A program made the position numbers and the translations under genes. A model generated the notes under the pieces. That model searched no databases and was not told where the DNA came from. It was given only the letters and a program-made list of their open reading frames with translations. A stretch of 64,000 nt of DNA from Rhodeus uyekii. Its lineage: Eukaryota; Chordata; Actinopteri; Cypriniformes; Acheilognathidae. The stretch covers positions 3,485,001 through 3,549,000 of the forward strand of contig JAWRVZ010000025.1 in NCBI GenBank assembly GCA_037043235.1, in the 5' to 3' direction. Below, piece after piece: positions 39,668-45,732 of this stretch (within the stretch, counting starts at the first letter, position 1; every line of letters starts with the position of its first letter).

Positions 39668-40865
39668 TTCACATAGGGCCATGTAGGTTTGGATTTTGTT
39701 TTCCCTTAAAAATAACAACCTTCATTAAAACATTTTTTTATTTGTGTTTACTTGTGTTATCTTTGAATAATATTTAAATTTGTTTTTGATGATCTGAAAC
39801 ATTTAAGTGTGACAAACATGCAAAAAAACAAGAAAGGGCCCTTTTGGGTTCATTGAAGACCAGACGAGCTGCGGCATTTGCACGGGTTTGATTGCACTGG
39901 AAGGAAGTCCAGCCAGAAGAGCATTGCAATAATCAAGCCAGGAAATGATAATGGCCTGTACCAGAAGTTGTGTTGCTTGCTCCGTTAGGAACGGCCTGAT
40001 CCTCCAGATGTTTTGAAGTGCAAACCTGCATGATCGAGCTGTCTTTGCGATGTGATCTTTGAAGGTCAGCTCGTCCTCAAAGATCACTCCAAGATTTCTG
40101 GGAGACCTTGATGGGGTGATCGTCAAGGAGCCAATCTGGACGGTGAAGTCGTGTTGTAGAGTCAGATTGGCAGGAAAGACGAGTAGATCCGTCACGGCCA
40201 AGATGAGCTGCAGATGATGTTCTTTCATCCATGTCGAGATGTCTGCTAGGCAGCTTGTGATTCGTGCAGCTACTGTTATACAGTACTGCTACCATTATTA
40301 CCTAATTGAAGACTTTACTCTATTGTTGGATGGATCAAATTAAAATAGCATACTTTTTAATGTGTCTGAATAAGTATATATAAATTAAAGTGTGTCTAAT
40401 TAAATGAATAAATGTAGATTTTTAGAAAGAAAGAAAAAAAAACATTTTCAGATAAACCTGTTCCCTTACATGGTTCATTATCTGAGACCTTTGTCTACAA
40501 ATATAAAAAACTAACTACTAAAATATATTTTGTCCCTTATCTCAAAATTCAGTGATAGATCAATAATTGCACTATATGTTGCATTGATACTAATTCTAAT
40601 AGACCAAGTAAATAGTAAAATGATAATGACCCCTTCCTCTTTTCCACAGGAAAGAAAATGGCCACCTCCTGTTACAAAGAGGCCTCCTAAAGGTCGTGGA
40701 GCTGTTATGCGTGAGCGCTCCTTGGATCTGCAGGATCGACAGCGGCAAGAGGCCCGCCGCAGGCTATTGGCTGCTAAACGGGCTGCGTCTTTCCGTCAGA
40801 ACTCAGCTACAGAGCGGGCTGACAGCATAGAGATCTACATCCCTGAAGCCCAAACCCGTTTATGA
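1276..40865 (+). CDS. dlgap2: DLGAP2-type SAPAP/GKAP postsynaptic scaffold protein, 3' seven exons (5' part outside window)
   Basis: Join 1276-1495, 31673-32031, 35154-35239, 35423-35826, 37380-37471, 39234-39386 and 40650-40865. This is 1530 nt, or 509 residues plus stop, with every splice phase matching. DLGAP proteins are cytoplasmic scaffolds of the postsynaptic density that link PSD-95 (through its guanylate-kinase domain) to Shank (through a C-terminal PDZ ligand). Visible here: the guanylate-kinase-binding repeat SHSYLRAIQAG at residues ~39-49 with SQDDD after it; proline-rich KKTPPPVPPR at ~82-91; two dynein-light-chain-type motifs, SIGIQVE (~189-195) and SVGIQVED (~212-219); the conserved C-terminal GH1/GKAP domain from about residue 340; and a terminal QTRL PDZ ligand. 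Segments such as DKAVLVSKAEE, TPTQYNVVRTVRTQGLFSYREDY, QQFYWLCQQNLDPSAMPRPT and NSATERADSIEIYIPEAQ fit the DLGAP2 paralogue better than DLGAP1, 3 or 4 (recalled family knowledge). Fish often carry a/b duplicates and I cannot say which this is. Confidence 0.93.
1496..6984. other. first part of the giant dlgap2 intron
   Basis: Mostly AT-rich unique-looking sequence. It holds the MITE at 2341-3215. At 5828-5870 there is a short G/C-rich repeat-like patch with a small hairpin (ggggcacagcccc), and reading frames up to about 125 codons nearby (5895-6272, minus) carry no domain I recognise. No other coding exon with both splice sites could be supported here. Confidence 0.45.
2341..3215. mobile_element. 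MITE with GGGCCAAGCAC inverted ends, internally duplicated
   Basis: The left end gggccaagcac (2341-2351) and right end gtgcttggccc (3205-3215) are exact 11-bp inverted repeats. The interior has the composition of an abundant cyprinid non-autonomous DNA element, including the tract agactatgctgacaaaaag. A diverged copy of the ~250-bp core occurs twice in direct orientation (about 2430-2700 and 2815-3080), each starting near tcctcctag and containing the same tract. No transposase frame is present. I could not fix a clean target-site duplication. Confidence 0.7.
6985..7820 (+). CDS. unidentified coding exon (terminal) inside the dlgap2 intron; alternative last exon or nested gene
   Basis: A good acceptor (pyrimidine tract, then cttccag at 6978-6984) precedes a frame that runs open to TGA at 7818-7820. 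From the ATG at 6999 it is 273 codons; read from the acceptor it adds GYDA before that Met. The GC content is clearly above the flanks. Visible in the product: an acidic N-terminal stretch (EEMIEDDDGASSS), a proline-rich linker (PPPSQPPPDPPVP, ~63-75), a probable coiled coil of about 40 residues (FKESANMVAAFN to ELKTFNSNF, ~81-124), a Ser-rich part with VSVGVQTG (~153-160) resembling dynein-light-chain motifs, and a basic tail (VRKKKNC). I do not recognise the family. The acceptor needs one base from the previous exon, which is exactly what dlgap2 exon A supplies (G+AG = Glu), so it could be an alternative dlgap2 3' exon. Equally it could be the last exon of a nested gene or a domesticated element. 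Shorter frames inside it are shadows. Confidence 0.6.
7821..12853. other. AT-rich intron sequence
   Basis: No supported coding exon. Near 8348 a segment containing cccactttatattaagtac and following attacatttaaat resembles the end of a common teleost MITE, but no partner end is obvious. Around 9200-10600 the DNA is extremely A/T-rich. A fragment at 11095-11180 starts with tttaaaggatagtttactc, like the element at 12854. At about 12353-12510 a short, diverged stretch with ttatttaccctcc and agggtgagtaaatgacat also looks like that family. Confidence 0.4.
12854..13582. mobile_element. MITE with TTAAAGGGATAGTTCACCC-type inverted ends
   Basis: The left end ttaaagggatagttcaccc (12854 onward) is matched at the right by ttttgggtgaactgttccttttaa (to ~13582), its imperfect reverse complement. 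Just inside the right end the phrase gagggtgagtaaatcatgg is the usual interior of this very common fish element. About 730 bp, with no transposase. Related ends occur elsewhere in the window (32571, 43550, 46187), so it has been active here repeatedly. Confidence 0.7.
13607..15400. mobile_element. degraded DIRS-like element (GAAAGGGAACG ends)
   Basis: The left border contains gttccctttcga (about 13608) and the right has tcgaaagggaacgtctcagg (about 15350), followed by an inverted gttccctg. Inverted GGGAAC-rich ends with a complementary tail of this type are common in cyprinid DIRS-type retrotransposons. The interior is GC-richer than the surroundings and has only broken frames of up to ~65 codons; no reverse transcriptase or recombinase motif is legible. 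The assignment rests mainly on the ends and on the clearer relatives at 21.0 and 28.8 kb. Confidence 0.4.
15761..15909. repeat. (TG)n microsatellite with CG interruptions
   Basis: About 150 bp of TG repeats broken by regular gc insertions (gtgtgcgtgtg). Long Cys/Val and His/Thr frames on the two strands are repeat artefacts. It abuts the left end of the Tc1-like element. Confidence 0.95.
15928..16841 (+). mobile_element. Tc1/mariner-like transposon remnant, internally deleted
   Basis: Terminal inverted repeats are readable: gctcaaaaaatttaagggaaca at the left (15928-15949) and tgttccccttaatttgctgagc at the right (16820-16841). Between them is a decayed transposase gene. The reading frame around 16190-16380 shows the helix-turn-helix part (MRQYLQPNQVSQAVLILQD, then WRKYRETGRYTKRA), and 16433 onward continues it in another frame, so there are frameshifts. 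The C-terminal catalytic half is missing: sequence jumps from the region around 16755 (tggtctggggagg) almost directly to the right end. The length is ~0.9 kb against ~1.6 kb expected for an intact Tc1-like element. Microsatellites flank both ends. Confidence 0.85.
16842..16879. repeat. (TG)n microsatellite
   Basis: About 19 uninterrupted TG units beginning at the right end of the Tc1-like element. Confidence 0.95.
17442..17639. mobile_element. short MITE with GGTTACACTTTATTTTA ends
   Basis: The left end ggttacactttattttaa is mirrored, with a few mismatches, by tgtaaaatagagtgttacc on the right. The 198-bp AT-rich interior has no coding capacity. This end sequence is typical of very abundant teleost non-autonomous elements. 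Confidence 0.65.
17946..18702. mobile_element. hAT-like non-autonomous element with 8-bp target duplication
   Basis: The left end cagtggttcctaagc (17946) and right end gcttgggaaccactg (to 18702) are inverted repeats with one mismatch in 15. The element is flanked by gtttagca (17938-17945) and atttagca (18703-18710), an 8-bp duplication differing at one base, as expected of hAT transposition. It is 757 bp long. The longest frame inside (18288-18587, 99 codons) shows no transposase features. Confidence 0.78.
18711..21000. other. intron sequence with a (TATG)n microsatellite
   Basis: A (TATG)n tract lies at 18985-19014. The rest is AT-rich DNA without a recognisable gene or element boundary; small frames up to 66 codons look random. 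Confidence 0.45.
21000..22510 (-). mobile_element. DIRS-like retrotransposon remnant with reverse transcriptase/RNase H fragment
   Basis: Inverted ends are visible: gaattgggatctcacctgag near 21047 and aggtgagatcccaattcgtc near 22468, with gtaacgtcag next to the first and ctgacgtaacg next to the second. An internal copy of the end (gactgacgaattggaatctc, ~21160) is typical of the DIRS architecture. On the minus strand at about 22103-21522 a 193-codon frame retains polymerase-like residues (DLKSGFYNSKFILSKKDCGL) and an RNase H-like motif (STDASTTGWGAA, then HVNCFKLLAV). The gene is truncated and shortened between these blocks, and no tyrosine recombinase is seen. Antisense frames in this stretch are shadows. 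Confidence 0.7.
22511..24052. other. AT-rich intron sequence
   Basis: No gene seen. Around 23130-23400 repeated tttaagtacact/ctttaaagtacact blocks suggest a decayed MITE, but paired ends are not clear. The stretch ends in a pyrimidine-rich run before the acceptor at 24051. Confidence 0.4.
24053..24112 (+). CDS. dlgap2: candidate in-frame 60-nt cassette exon of dlgap2
   Basis: The sequence ttgttctttttag precedes and gtaaag follows a 60-nt segment. Its length is a multiple of three. Entered in phase 1, as dlgap2 exon A demands, it is fully open and leaves phase 1, as exon B demands. It would add about 20 residues reading GIQFRLPTACSVDRTETPAP between the guanylate-kinase-binding repeat and the KKTPPPVPPR motif. 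It is GC-richer than its flanks. I do not recall this peptide from other DLGAP proteins, so it may be a fish-specific or optional exon, or a chance splice-like segment. Confidence 0.5.
24113..27400. other. intron sequence with MITE and microsatellite remnants
   Basis: At ~25715-25985 there is a common teleost repeat with two related units (ttgacttgtagttgcaaag and ttgacatgtaggtgcaacg, each followed by ttacttata). (TA)n tracts lie at 25687-25705 and 26204-26248. At 26267 cagtggaatccggttatgtc looks like the left end of a pogo/Tigger-like element flanked by TA, but its right end was not found. From 26986 (tgtgacagtc) to about 27295, with aataaa near 27238, the DNA has the look of an old LTR. No coding exon is supported. 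Confidence 0.4.
27402..27760 (-). mobile_element. solo LTR with 5-bp target-site duplication
   Basis: A 359-bp segment starts tgtaaggatgagg and ends ggcgttaca, giving the TG...CA boundary of an LTR. It is flanked on both sides by the identical pentamer agatc (27397-27401 and 27761-27765). Read on the minus strand it starts TGTAACGCCACGCC and has an AATAAA signal (ttatt on the plus strand near 27448) shortly before its end, so the LTR is in minus orientation. No internal retroviral or retrotransposon sequence is attached. Confidence 0.8.
27766..28799. other. intron sequence, nothing recognised
   Basis: AT-rich DNA without splice-bounded coding segments or element ends; frames up to 86 codons show no family resemblance. 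Confidence 0.4.
28800..29706. mobile_element. non-autonomous DIRS-like copy related to the 21-kb element
   Basis: The left end contains ctgacgaatttagatctcac, then ctgagagc (28858-28886). The right end contains gctctcaggcgagatcacaa and ttcagttctgac (29627-29665), its imperfect reverse complement. The interior has further gttccc/gggaac blocks and an internal end-like sequence (tgacaaattaggatccctac, ~29062), the same arrangement as in the 21.0-22.5 kb copy. No reverse transcriptase remnant is visible. Confidence 0.6.
29707..31672. other. last part of the giant dlgap2 intron
   Basis: AT-rich; no gene or element boundary identified. It ends with the pyrimidine tract and acceptor gttcctctatag (to 31672). 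Confidence 0.45.
31673..32031 (+). CDS. dlgap2: dlgap2 coding exon B (proline-rich and LC8 motif 1)
   Basis: 359 nt; completes the codon started in exon A and ends in phase 0 at the donor gtaaac. It encodes YKKTPPPVPPR and AQSSTESTQDAYHEG, then NSTDSLDSAKAV, SKAEEYLK and SSIGIQ. SIGIQ is completed by VE from the next exon, so the dynein light chain-type motif exists only in transcripts joining B to C. DLGAP2 of mammals has extra residues at this junction as I recall it, so a small optional exon between 32032 and 35153 is possible, but I did not find one. Confidence 0.93.
32032..35153. other. intron with one MITE copy
   Basis: Apart from the element at 32571-33069, the DNA is AT-rich and unrecognised. 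A G-rich run at about 34878-34900 (ggggtggggaggggggag) is the only compositional oddity. Minus-strand frames near 33463-34077 look random. Confidence 0.4.
32571..33069. mobile_element. MITE of the TTAAAGGGATAGTTCACC family, diverged
   Basis: Starts attttaaag-type (tttaaagggttagttcggcc, 32567 on) and ends tttggggtgaaatatcactt, preceded by gagagtgagtaattt. This is the same end-plus-interior pattern as the copy at 12854-13582. About 500 bp, no coding capacity; borders are approximate. Confidence 0.55.
35154..35239 (+). CDS. dlgap2: dlgap2 coding exon C (LC8 motif 2)
   Basis: 86 nt between ttcttcag and gtaagt; encodes VEAATDSETDSKG and SVGIQVEDEK, leaving two bases (AG) that are completed to Arg in the next exon. 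SVGIQVED matches the consensus for dynein light chain (DYNLL/LC8) binding known for GKAP proteins. Confidence 0.92.
35423..35826 (+). CDS. dlgap2: dlgap2 coding exon D
   Basis: 404 nt, acceptor ctttcag, donor gtgagt. It encodes GRFKRSNSVTTAVQADLELE, then TPTQYNVVRTVRTQG, FSYREDY, a Pro/Ser-rich linker (SSSGPPSPQPEPWL) and RRDGSWFMQLLHSETKRMEG at the start of the conserved C-terminal domain. It ends with one base of an Ile codon. A 169-codon frame runs on past the donor, but the true protein leaves at 35826. Confidence 0.93.
35827..37379. other. intron with a pogo-like MITE
   Basis: The 35827-36349 part has no recognised feature; 36350-37072 is the pogo/Tigger-like element listed separately; the remainder leads to the acceptor gtcttgcag (37371-37379). 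Confidence 0.5.
36350..37072. mobile_element. pogo/Tigger-like non-autonomous element, TA-flanked
   Basis: The left end cagtaattcctcgccacttc (36350) and right end aacaagggatcactg (to 37072) are imperfect inverted repeats beginning CAGT, both bordered by TA (36348-36349 and 37073-37074) as expected for Tc/mariner-superfamily insertion. Next to the ends are cgcggttc and tatcgcgggg, typical of this repeat. About 720 bp; minus and plus frames inside are short and not transposase-like. Confidence 0.7.
37380..37471 (+). CDS. dlgap2: dlgap2 coding exon E (GH1 domain)
   Basis: 92 nt; completes the Ile codon and encodes LGKIRSAVGSAHLLMSQKFQ and QFYWLCQQNL, the most conserved helix of the GKAP homology domain. 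It ends in phase 0 at gtatgt. The FYWLCQQNL version is the DLGAP2 form. Confidence 0.93.
37472..39233. other. intron with a (GA)n tract
   Basis: A (GA)n microsatellite occupies 38253-38294. Otherwise AT-rich and unrecognised. Confidence 0.5.
39234..39386 (+). CDS. dlgap2: dlgap2 coding exon F (GH1 domain)
   Basis: 153 nt (51 codons, phase 0 to 0) between gtgtag and gtatgt. It encodes DPSAMPRPTAQDLAGFWDLL, QLSIDDVTAKFDELQQ and SNEWRIVESPEKK, a standard segment of the DLGAP C-terminal domain. Confidence 0.93.
39604..39664. repeat. (TA)n microsatellite
   Basis: About 60 bp of uninterrupted TA repeats in the last dlgap2 intron. Confidence 0.95.
39790..40290 (-). mobile_element. L2-like (CR1/L2 clade) LINE reverse transcriptase 3' fragment
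   Basis: On the minus strand a 141-codon frame (40228-39803) carries the C-terminal part of a LINE reverse transcriptase: PRNLGVIFEDELTFKDHI, then ARSCRFALQNIWRIRPFL and ISWLDYCNALLAGLP. The order matches fish L2-type elements. Upstream (higher coordinates) the coding sequence continues in another frame (CLADISTWMKEHH-like), showing a frameshift. Truncated at both ends; the frame decays just after the LLAGLP motif. It is not part of dlgap2. Confidence 0.8.
40650..40865 (+). CDS. dlgap2: dlgap2 last coding exon G (PDZ ligand)
   Basis: 216 nt including TGA at 40863-40865. It encodes PPPVTKRPPKGRGAVMRERS, RQRQEARRRLLAAKRAASFR and NSATERADSIEIYIPEAQ followed by TRL. The C-terminal QTRL is the Shank PDZ-binding ligand of the DLGAP family. 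The strongly basic RRRLLAAKRA segment is conserved across the family. Confidence 0.95.
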   Translation, partial: ERKWPPPVTKRPPKGRGAVMRERSLDLQDRQRQEARRRLLAAKRAASFRQNSATERADSIEIYIPEAQTRL

Positions 40866-43800
40866 AACACACATATGCTACGCCTCACGAATGCGCTTCA
40901 TCAACAGGGTACATCATTCTGCTCCATGTCACTGCTACACCCATTCACATTCTCACATTTGTTACACGCATTCTTCCTCTGCTCATCATCTACTCTGAGC
41001 TGAGAATAGTGGTGAGTTTATATATGCCTCAAACAGAGCTCAATGCAAAAAGGTCATGGCAGCCTATGCCCTCCAAAACCTGCAGCTACTGCTACCCAGT
41101 TTGGATTTCAGTTTGAGTATGTTCAGAGGACAAATTTAAGGCTTTGTTCACACTGAAAACAAATCTGATTTGGTTTGCAAATCCAATGTTTTTTGGTCAC
41201 AGTTTGATAATTATTATATTTCCCTTCATGCACGTACTGAGTCTAAAACCACTGACATGTTCACTTACTATTCACTACCTAGAGCACATTCAGCCCCCTA
41301 GAGATGCCCCTCTGTTGCCTTCAGACCCTCTATTGGCAAGATGGGAGCTTTCACAGAGGATGCAACACCAGGAGAGAGATAGCTCTTAAGCAGTTCTTCA
41401 ACTGGGGTATTCTTGCATGTTGCATTTACAAATTCCTCCATTACCTCAATATGGAAATCTAGGAGGAATAAGGCTCATTGACTTATATGCAAGGCAGCGG
41501 AGGAAGCAGATATTATTGTTCTGCCTCAGCTCTTTCTGCATCTAATCCCTCAGAATTGGACACCTTAAACATTTCTAAACACTAGACTCTCGTCCATAGA
41601 GAGAGAGCGAGTGAGTGTCAAGCCAGGTCAAAGCTCACAATAAATACATTCAGCTCCATAATATACTAGATTCTAATATTGTTTCGAGAGACTCAAGAAA
41701 TTACAGAGTTTCTGACCATGAATGCATCGTCATGAGTGTTTCCTATTCCCTCGAGCCGAACCGGAAATGTGCAAATGCTATATTCTCGTCAACAGGAGAG
41801 AGTAAAAGGGGGTGATGAAAAAGAAAGAGAAATAAAGTATGCAACACTGCAGGAATGATGAAAAAAGTACTTGAAATGTACTGGTAATCTGACTCTTCAG
41901 ATGCATTACAAAAAATTTGAATCTGATTTGAGACCACAAAAAACTACAGTTGGGTGTACTGTAGTTTAGAAACATCGGATTCCAAAAAATCTTATTTTTG
42001 CTACCTGTCTGAACAAAGCCTAGGGTTGCCCTCAGCATAGGCACAGTTAACACTCCTTTCAGAATATGTATTCTATAGCACTGGCACAAACTAATGTCAC
42101 AGCAGTCACTTCATCAACAACGTCATTCCCACAAACAAGAACATAAAAGTACTCTAAACTTGACTTTGTTTAAATTAAAATAAGCAAAAGTAAGATTTAT
42201 TTGCAAACAAAATGATAAAGTTTCTACTGCTTAAAAAGTTGTGCAAAGCAGTTCTACTTCTTAAATTATCCACATTTGTATTTCCAACGGAAATGTCAAT
42301 CTTGATCCTTGTGATGTTGTCACATATGAGGATTGCATGAAGGTATTGCTTTTAGACTTCAGTTTAGTTTTAGCTTCAGGGTTGACAGATTTAATCTTAC
42401 TCTGGACAAAGCTGTACTGTCAAAGAGAGTTTAAAAAAAACTTTTATTCAGTGACTAATGCTTAAAGTTCATTCAGGCCAAAAAGGCCTTGATATCATTC
42501 AGTTATACAGTAACAGCTTGACTTTCATTGACTGACCACCGGTTTTACACATACACACACACACACACAAAAAACATGTAGAGAGAAGTATTTACAACAC
42601 CAATCTTCCTCAACATTCACCCTCAAAGTAGTCTGTGACATATAAAGGTGCAAAAGAAACTTTAATAATATTACTGTAAATGGTGCTGCTTTATACTCTA
42701 AAATGTAGAAGCCCCTCTCCTCTCCTTTCTGCACAGCACTATAAACCACCTGTTAACTTTTTTAAGGGAGGTTTAACAGTGTCTCAATGCATCTCGGATT
42801 ATCATATTTATGGTCACTGGTTTTATGAAAAGAAATACATTTATTTTAGCTTAGACAGTTACGTTTTTTGTATATCACACTTTTCAGTCCAGCATTTGCA
42901 CGATGATGTGCCCATTTGCCTTGTCATCTTTGAGAACAGAAACCCGGATGTGCAATAGACAGATTATCTCTATGATGAATTGTTATATTCAAATACCATA
43001 TTTATTTTATTTTGCCCCTTGTTTTATTATTAATTTGGTTTGAGGTTCTTTATTACCTTAATTGTGGACTAAATATAAACCAACAGCAGCATTAGATTCA
43101 GTACCTTATGCTTGTAACTACAACTATTTTCAGTTATTTTTCCCTTTAAATGGCACAATTTTAACTGTGCGTAAAATGATTCTGGATTTTTAACCTTTGT
43201 TTCCAGCCCTAATTATCCCAGAGATGGTCATTTGCTACGTCACTAGCAGTATTGTCTATCCTCCTAACTGCTGTTTACATTCATTGGGCAGTAACTAAAT
43301 CCTTGGCTTTTGAGCTATTTCCTTTACCTGGCAGCCTTACAACATCGTAAACAGAAAGCATTGTGAATGTACCGCTCTGCTCTTGCAAAAAAATTAATAA
43401 ATAAAATAACACAGAAGAATAATAAGAAGAGAAGGAACTTTTAATAACTTTGCGCTCTCATTTTAAAAAAAATAAGGAAATTCCAATATGTTGTAATGGA
43501 AAAAATTAATTCGGTAATGATTCGTTTACACCATGGCTAAAGCAAAGGTATAGTTTCACCAAAAATCTAGTTGTTATCATATCCTCATCTTTACAATATG
43601 TCAATTGCCCAATATGCCTATTGTTTTTTGTTTTTTTCTCCATGAAACACATCATGTGTTTTTTAGCAAATATTTAGGCCACTCATTTAAAAAGGATGGT
43701 GACCATTAACTGGCAAGATTTAAAAATGACAAACAAATTTAAGGTCACTTAAGGTCAGAAGGTAGAAGAAGGTCTGTGAAATTTACATACTTTTTAAAAT

Positions 43801-44330
43801 TCAATGTTTAATTTATCCTGATAAGAACTCATTGTCACAGTTGTAAATACAATGACTGTCTTGTTCCACAAGGGGGTTTGGGATTATGATGGCTTTATTT
43901 CCAGATGGACCATTAAAGAATGTGAGACACGTCATCCATGACATCATCAGATGACAACTTTGAAACTCCCAAACCGTTTCCCATTTTGTGTGCCATATGC
44001 ATCAGACATTCAGCCAACGGGCCATGAGGCAGAGACTAGACTTCTGTATGTAAACGTTTGAAATCTGCCAGCTTTTTTCACGGGAAGGTTAAGCAAAATT
44101 TTCTAAAACATAAATGTATTTCTCTAGAACAAACACAGTCCCAGTCACTTCCCTAGAAACTATACTGGGATGCTTCATTAGCCAACTATGGTTGCTATTA
44201 ACAGTTCAATGATTTACCATTTCTTGAAACCATAATTTCAGTGAACATTTGCAAAGAGCACTGCAAACTCATGTGGTTGGAACTAAAGTTCTCGATCTGT
44301 AGTTATAAGCATAGTTTATTCTTAGCAAGA
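40866..44330. other. dlgap2 3' UTR (probable) and intergenic DNA
   Basis: No further coding exon is supported. The GC-richer stretch 40866-41420 is a plausible 3' UTR. The first canonical AATAAA on the plus strand with a reasonable context is near 41831; I cannot place the actual cleavage site. A (CA)n tract lies at 42550-42568. Near 43550 the phrase aaaggtatagtttcacc resembles a MITE left end (see 12854). Confidence 0.45.
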
Positions 44331-44335
44331 CTTAT

Positions 44336-44396
44336 TATAAAAAACTAACTACTAAAATATATTTTGTCCCTTATCTCAAAATTCAGTGATAGATCA
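44336..44396. repeat. 61-bp exact duplicate of intron sequence at 40502-40562
   Basis: The two 61-bp stretches, each starting tataaaaaactaac and ending gtgatagatca, are identical base for base and in the same orientation, while their flanks are unrelated on both sides. The upstream copy lies ~90 bp before dlgap2's last exon. The downstream copy directly precedes the palindrome at 44411-44518. Confidence 0.9.
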
Positions 44397-44410
44397 CTGA
44401 TAGATAGATT

Positions 44411-44518
44411 ATTATATAATGTACTACATGTTAGCTTGGATCAAGAGCCTGAATTATTTAAGTGCACTTAAATAATTCAGGCTCTTGATCCAAGCTAACA
44501 TGTAGTGCATTATATAAT
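44411..44518. repeat. 108-bp near-perfect palindrome with no spacer
   Basis: The left arm 44411-44464 and right arm 44465-44518 (54 bases each) are reverse complements with a single mismatch (gtactac on the left, gtagtgc on the right). The centre is aagtgcactt. The arms include ttggatcaagagcctgaatt and its complement. No transposon-like coding or known MITE end is apparent. Confidence 0.92.
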
Positions 44519-44538
44519 CTTCATTCCATTTAAAAATA

Positions 44539-45300
44539 CAGTAATGCCTTGAGATACGAGCATAATCCATTCCAGGACCAAGCTTGTAACTTGAACTGCT
44601 CGTATCTCAAATCATTTTTCTCATAAGAAATAATCGGGGGAAAAATTAATCCGTTCCGGCCCTCTAAAAAACTCCCTTATTAGTGGTAATGACAGTAGAA
44701 AAAAACTGTTTTAATTGCTATAGAGACATAAACGCACACACAAAATTATAGTATATAAGGATTCCTGGGATATCAAATAAAATGTGGTTTTAATTATGAG
44801 TTCTTACCTTCGAGACAGAGGATAAAGTACTGGCATGTGTGGAGGAGGAGGGATTACGTAGATTACGTAAATTACAATACAGAAGTGTAGTGTTTATTCC
44901 CGTGTAGTGTATTGGATAGACTAAACACACAATAATGTATACCTAAGAACCTCATATTTATTATTATTGAACACACATAACTCGTGCAGCTCCCAGCTTA
45001 ATACTTGTGAATCACTCGTCGCCCTAGGTAACTGTAAAACCAAGGTGGCCCTCTAGTGGAGTCCATATGCAATTACACCATAAATGTAAATAACATACAC
45101 CACAGGAAGACTCGTGGGAGATGCGTAAGGAAGTCAACGAATACGTGAAGCGGCGCGTGGGCTACTCCAAGTGCTCGAACACCTAGCGTCGGCATCTGTA
45201 AGCATGCTCATATCTCAAATCTTTACTCGTATTTCAAAGCAAAAAAATAGCTTGAAGGCTTGCTTGTATCTCGGAATACTCGTATCTCAAGGTGTTATTG
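44539..45300. mobile_element. pogo/Tigger-like non-autonomous element (CAGTAATGCCTTGAGATACGAG)
   Basis: The left end cagtaatgccttgagatacg (44539) and right end cgtatctcaaggtgttattg (to 45300) are inverted repeats of ~23 bp with few mismatches. TA precedes the left end; the right flank reads CA, probably a decayed TA. A second internal pair (ctcgtatctcaaat near 44599 and tgtatctcggaata near 45264) strengthens the reading. 762 bp, no transposase. Confidence 0.75.
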
Positions 45301-45392
45301 CATTTCATTCTATATGTTGAAGCAGTTCAGTGATGTTTTTTTCAGTGATGAAGAGAACCACATAGTATATAGCTTACAGTATAGCTTATAGT

Positions 45393-45732
45393 TAAGGCCC
45401 ATTTACATCAGGAACTATAATGATAACAATAAAGATCTCATTTTAAAAACTGTTCTAAAATGTAAAAGAACAACACCTAACACAGCTATAAGAATAATAG
45501 CACAGAGAAACAATATTGTTTGACTTGTCGAATTGTTCCACTATAAGAACGATTTTTCCAGCTGATTGGCAGCCATTCAGACTCTATCTTTCTTTAAAGA
45601 ACTAGAGCATTTAAAGCTGCAGAAGATCTAACCACAGAATGTGATTATAATAAACAGAGTGGTATTGTGCATTAGACTGGACATTAAAATAGCTTTCCTT
45701 ATAGTTATCATTCTTGGTGTGAACGGTCCTTA
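45393..45732. mobile_element. MITE with TAAGGACCGTTCACACC-type ends
   Basis: The left end taaggcccatttacatcagg, followed by aactataatgataac, is the imperfect inverse of the right end atcattcttggtgtgaacgg, then tcctta (to 45732). This is a common cyprinid hAT-type MITE by its ends. 340 bp, non-coding. Confidence 0.65.

Larger units (their letters stand above)
39387..40649. other. last dlgap2 intron
   Basis: Contains a (TA)n tract (39604-39664), the LINE fragment listed at 39790-40290, and at 40502-40562 a 61-bp sequence repeated exactly at 44336-44396. Ends in the strong acceptor cctcttttccacag. Confidence 0.6.

Noticed and set aside
1276..40865. dlgap3 as the identity of the scaffold gene
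   Set aside because: Considered because of QDDDCLP and shared RFKRSNSV blocks, but exon B (SKAEE, NSTDSLDS), exon D (TPTQYNVVRTVRTQG) and exons E-G fit DLGAP2 better.
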